DNA of 64,000 nt, taken from NCBI RefSeq assembly GCF_964019385.1, contig NC_088646.1, forward strand, positions 14,833,905 to 14,897,904. The letters are read 5' to 3'. The notes beneath the pieces were generated by a model that worked only from the letters and a program-made list of their open reading frames with translations, searched no databases and was not told the DNA's origin. The DNA comes from Sycon ciliatum (Eukaryota; Porifera; Calcarea; Leucosolenida; Sycettidae). Below are positions 60,165-64,000 of this stretch, piece after piece. How positions within the stretch are numbered: position 1 is the stretch's first letter; every line of letters starts with the position of its first letter. The position numbers and the translations under genes were made by a program.

Positions 60165-61873
60165 CTGGACATAGGGAGGTGCACCAAGAAAAAAAGCCAC
60201 ATTTCTCTAAACAACTCGCCCAGGGCTGCTGAAAGCTGAAAATAACCTATCTCCAAGTTTGGGGCTTGTCGCCGTGAATCTTCACTTTGCGACTAAAGTA
60301 TTCACAGCAGTGCCAAAATTTCTGAGTCATTGAATGTGGGTGCCAGCGGCCTACAAGCAAACAAAAAATGAAATCAATACGACCACTCATATTACAGCTG
60401 GGTCATGTTATAGGGAGATGCATTAAAATTGACAGGTGTTCAAATACGGTCAAAATTTGACAATTTCTCACCTTTCTTCCCGTTTCAAGCTCAGAACATA
60501 AATAATAACCATACCGATCCTGTTTTATAGCTGGACATAGGGAGGTGCACCAAGAAAAAAAGCCACATTTCTCTAAACAACTCGCCCAGGGCTGCTGAAA
60601 GCTGAAAATAACCTATCTCCAAGTTTGGGGCTTGTCGCCGTGAATCTTCACTTTGCGACTAAAGTATTCACAGCAGTGCCAAAATTTCTAAGTCATTGAA
60701 TGTGGGTGCCAGCGGCCTACAAGCAAACAAAAAATGAAATCAATACGACCACTCATATTACAGCTGGGTCATGTTATAGGGAGATGCATTAAAATTGACA
60801 GGTGTTCAAATACGGTCAAAATTTGACAATTTCTCACCTTTCTTCCCGTTTCAAGCTCAGAACATAAATAATAACCATACTGATCCTGTTTTATAGCTGG
60901 ACATAGGGAGGTGCACCAAGAAAAAAAGCCACATTTCTCTAAACAACTCGCCCAGGGCTGCTGAAAGCTGAAAATAACCTATCTCCAAGTTTGGGGCTTG
61001 TCGCCGTGAATCTTCACTTTGCGACTAAAGTATTCACAGCAGTGCCAAAATTTCTGAGTCATTGAATGTGGGTGCCAGCGGCCTACAAGCAAACAAAAAA
61101 TGAAATCAATACGACCACTCATATTACAGCTGGGTCATGTTATAGGGAGATGCATTAAAATTGACAGGTGTTCAAATATGGTCAAAATTTGACAATTTCT
61201 CACCTTTCTTCCCGTTTCAAGCTAGGAACATAAATAATGACCATCCTGATCCTGTTTTATAGCTGGACATAGGGAGGTGCACCAAGAAAAAAAGCCACTT
61301 TTCTCTAAACAACTCGCCCAGGGCTGCTGAAAGCTGAAAATAACCTATCTCCAAGTTTGGGGCTTGTCGCCGTGAATCTTCACTTTGCGACTAAAGTATT
61401 CACAGCAGTGCCAAAATTTCTGAGTCATCGAATGTGGGTGCCAGCGGCCTACAAGCAAACAAAAAATGAAATCAATGCGACCATTCACATTACAGCTGGG
61501 TCATGTTATAGGGAGATGCATTAAAATTGACAGGTGGTCAAATATGGTCAAAATTTGACAATTTCTCACCTTTCTTCCCGTTTCAAGTTCAGAACTTGAA
61601 TAATGACCATCCTGATCCTGTTTTATAGCTGGACATAGGGAGGTGCACCAAGAAAAAAAGCCACATTTCTCTAAACAACTCGCCCAGGGCTGCTGAAAGC
61701 TGAAAATAACCTATCTCCAAGTTTGGGGCTTGTCGCCGTGAATCTTCACTTTGCGACTACAGTATTCACAGCAGTGCCAAAATTTCTAAGTCATTGAATG
61801 TGGGTGCCAGCGGCCTACAAGCAAACAAAAAATGAAATCAATACGACCACTCATATTACAGCTGGGTCATGTT

Positions 61874-62060
61874 TATTTCTTGTGTACTTGCATACTGGTA
61901 TTAGTTTAGTCCCACAACCTGCGATAAAATGATCCGCTGTAGCACCTACTCCACTTTTATGTTTATGTATCTATGTCATTCGGATCTTCCCAAGTTGTAC
62001 AATGTACTGTTGAGATACCGAATTCAAATAAATCAATACCATACCATACCATACCATACC
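61874..62060 (+). mobile_element. 187-bp retroelement 3'-tail fragment, copy 4
   Basis: Same insertion point. It shares two substitutions with copy 5 (gatccgctg instead of gatccactg, and cttttatg instead of ctttcatg), so copies 4 and 5 form a separate lineage from copies 1-3. Confidence 0.65.
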
Positions 62061-63524
62061 ATAGGGAGATGCATTAAAATTGACAGTTGTTCAAATACGG
62101 TCAAAATTTGACAATTTCTCACCTTTCTTCCCGTTTCAAGCTCAGAACATAAATAATAGCCATACCGATCCTGTTTTATAGCTGGACATAGGGAGGTGCA
62201 CCAAGAAAAAAAGCCACATTTCTCTAAACAACTCGCCCAGGGCTGCTGAAAGCTGAAAATAACCTATCTCCAAGTTTGGGGCTTGTCGCCGTGAATCTTC
62301 ACTTTGCGACTAAAGTATTCACAGCAGTGCCAAAATTTCTAAGTCATTGAATGTGGGTGCCAGCGGCCTACAAGCAAACAAAAAATGAAATCAATACGAC
62401 CACTCATATTACAGCTGGGTCATGTTATAGGGAGATGCATTAAAATTGACAGGTGGTCAAATATGGTCAAAATTTAACAATTTCTCACCTTTCTTCCCGT
62501 TTCAAGCTCAGAACATAAATAATAACCATACTGATCCTGTTTTATAGCTGGACATAGGGAGGTGCACCAAGAAAAAAAGCCACATTTCTCTAAACAACTC
62601 GCCCAGGGCTGCTGAAAGCTGAAAATAACCTATCTCCAAGTTTGGGGCTTGTCGCCGTGAATCTTCACTTTGCGACTAAAGTATTCACAGCAGTGCCAAA
62701 ATTTCTGAGTCATTGAATGTGGGTGCCAGCGGCCTACAAGCAAACAAAAAATGAAATCAATACGACCACTCATATTACAGCTGGGTCATGTTATAGGGAG
62801 ATGCATTAAAATTGACAGGTGTTCAAATATGGTCAAAATTTGACAATTTCTCACCTTTCTTCCCGTTTCAAGCTAGGAACATAAATAATGACCATCCTGA
62901 TCCTGTTTTATAGCTGGACATAGGGAGGTGCACCAAGAAAAAAAGCCACATTTCTCTAAACAACTCGCCCAGGGCTGCTGAAAGCTGAAAATAACCTATC
63001 TCCAAGTTTGGGGCTTGTCGCCGTGAATCTTCACTTTGCGACTAAAGTATTCACAGCAGTGCCAAAATTTCTGAGTCATTGAATGTGGGTGCCAGCGGCC
63101 TACAAGCAAACAAAAAATGAAATCAATGCGACCATTCACATTACAGCTAGGTCATGTTATAGGGAGATGCATTAAAATTGACAGGTGGTCAAATATGGTC
63201 AAAATTTGACAATTTCTCACCTTTCTTCCCGTTTCAAGTTCAGAACTTGAATAATGACCATCCTGATCCTGTTTTATAGCTGGACATAGGGAGGTGCACC
63301 AAGAAAAAAAGCCACATTTCTCTAAACAACTCGCCCAGGGCTGCTGAAAGCTGAAAATAACCTATCTCCAAGTTTGGGGCTTGTCGCCGTGAATCTTCAC
63401 TTTGCGACTACAGTATTCACAGCAGTGCCAAAATTTCTAAGTCATTGAATGTGGGTGCCAGCGGCCTACAAGCAAACAAAAAATGAAATCAATACGACCA
63501 CTCATATTACAGCTGGGTCATGTT

Positions 63525-63711
63525 TATTTCTTGTGTACTTGCATACTGGTATTAGTTTAGTCCCACAACCTGCGATAAAATGATCCGCTGTAGCACCTAC
63601 TCCACTTTTATGTTTATGTATCTATGTCATTCGGATCTTCCCAAGTTGTACAATGTACTGTTGAGATACCGAATTCAAATAAATCAATACCATACCATAC
63701 CATACCATACC
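63525..63711 (+). mobile_element. 187-bp retroelement 3'-tail fragment, copy 5
   Basis: Located 1,651 bp after copy 4, with the same two lineage-specific substitutions and the same satellite position. Confidence 0.65.
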
Positions 63712-64000
63712 ATAGGGAGATGCATTAAAATTGACAGTTGTTCAAATACGGTCAAAATTTGACAATTTCTCACCTTTCTTCCCGTTTCAAGCTCAGAACA
63801 TAAATAATACCCATACCGATCCTGTTTTATAGCTGGACATAGGGAGGTGCACCAAGAAAAAAAGCCACATTTCTCTAAACAACTCGCCCAGGGCTGCTGA
63901 AAGCTGAAAATAACCTATCTCTAAGTTTGGGGCTTGTCGCCGTGAATCTTCACTTTGCGACTAAAGTATTCACAGCAGTGCCAAAATTTCTAAGTCATTG

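Larger units (their letters stand above)
60141..64000. repeat. Satellite B, right part, running off the window
   Basis: 366-bp monomers of the same types as in the main array, with two in-register 187-bp inserts. The array is still intact at the last base, so its true length exceeds 38 kb. Confidence 0.96.

Noticed and set aside
25789-64000. Short frames of 60-74 codons in satellite B on both strands
   Set aside because: They recur only because the same monomer or insert recurs, they cross insert borders, and they show no protein-like features.

Overview
This window is eukaryotic, gene-poor, repeat-dominated DNA, of the kind found in heterochromatin or near centromeres. There are no operons and no intact cellular gene I can name. 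Nearly everything is tandem satellite DNA of three unrelated families, interrupted by fragments of mobile elements. The host lineage cannot be fixed from sequence alone. Long satellites with higher-order structure, a TTAA-flanked inverted-repeat transposon, an LTR-retrotransposon gag fragment and a hammerhead-ribozyme-like element together indicate a eukaryotic nuclear genome, perhaps an invertebrate or a large-genome protist.

Layout. (1) 1-2746: satellite A, monomers of about 54-61 bp, with a superimposed period of about 770 bp. (2) 2747-14798: satellite C, a 12-kb GC-rich minisatellite with a 10-bp unit and almost no T on the + strand. It carries several layers of duplication (about 380 bp, 587 bp and 5.1 kb). 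(3) 14799-14961: a GT/GC alternating purine-pyrimidine tract. (4) 14962-16430: the only long stretch of non-repeated sequence, with a coding-like but broken minus-strand reading. (5) 16431-25788: satellite A again, holding a short dispersed repeat with an internal inversion (17.1-17.3 kb), two copies of a hammerhead-ribozyme-like insert (19.6 and 25.6 kb) and an 861-bp foldback element with TTAA target duplications (20.17-21.03 kb). The part at 21-25.6 kb shows a higher-order repeat of about 780 bp. (6) 25789-64000: satellite B, a very homogeneous 366-bp monomer (about 97 copies by length) that runs off the right end.

Satellite B has multi-monomer higher-order structure, with a 4-monomer (1,464 bp) period in several places. 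It also carries in-register copies of a 187-bp retroelement tail (five copies) and of a 518-bp LTR-gag fragment (two copies, 4,067 bp apart). Because these inserts are copied with their satellite flanks, they act as natural tracers of array amplification. One of the two gag-bearing segments later received a separate 256-bp insertion.

The most interesting items are the hammerhead-like elements carried inside satellite A, the nested foldback transposon, and the unusual 10-bp minisatellite. That minisatellite is open in every reading frame on both strands for arithmetical reasons, so its long ORFs are not evidence of protein.
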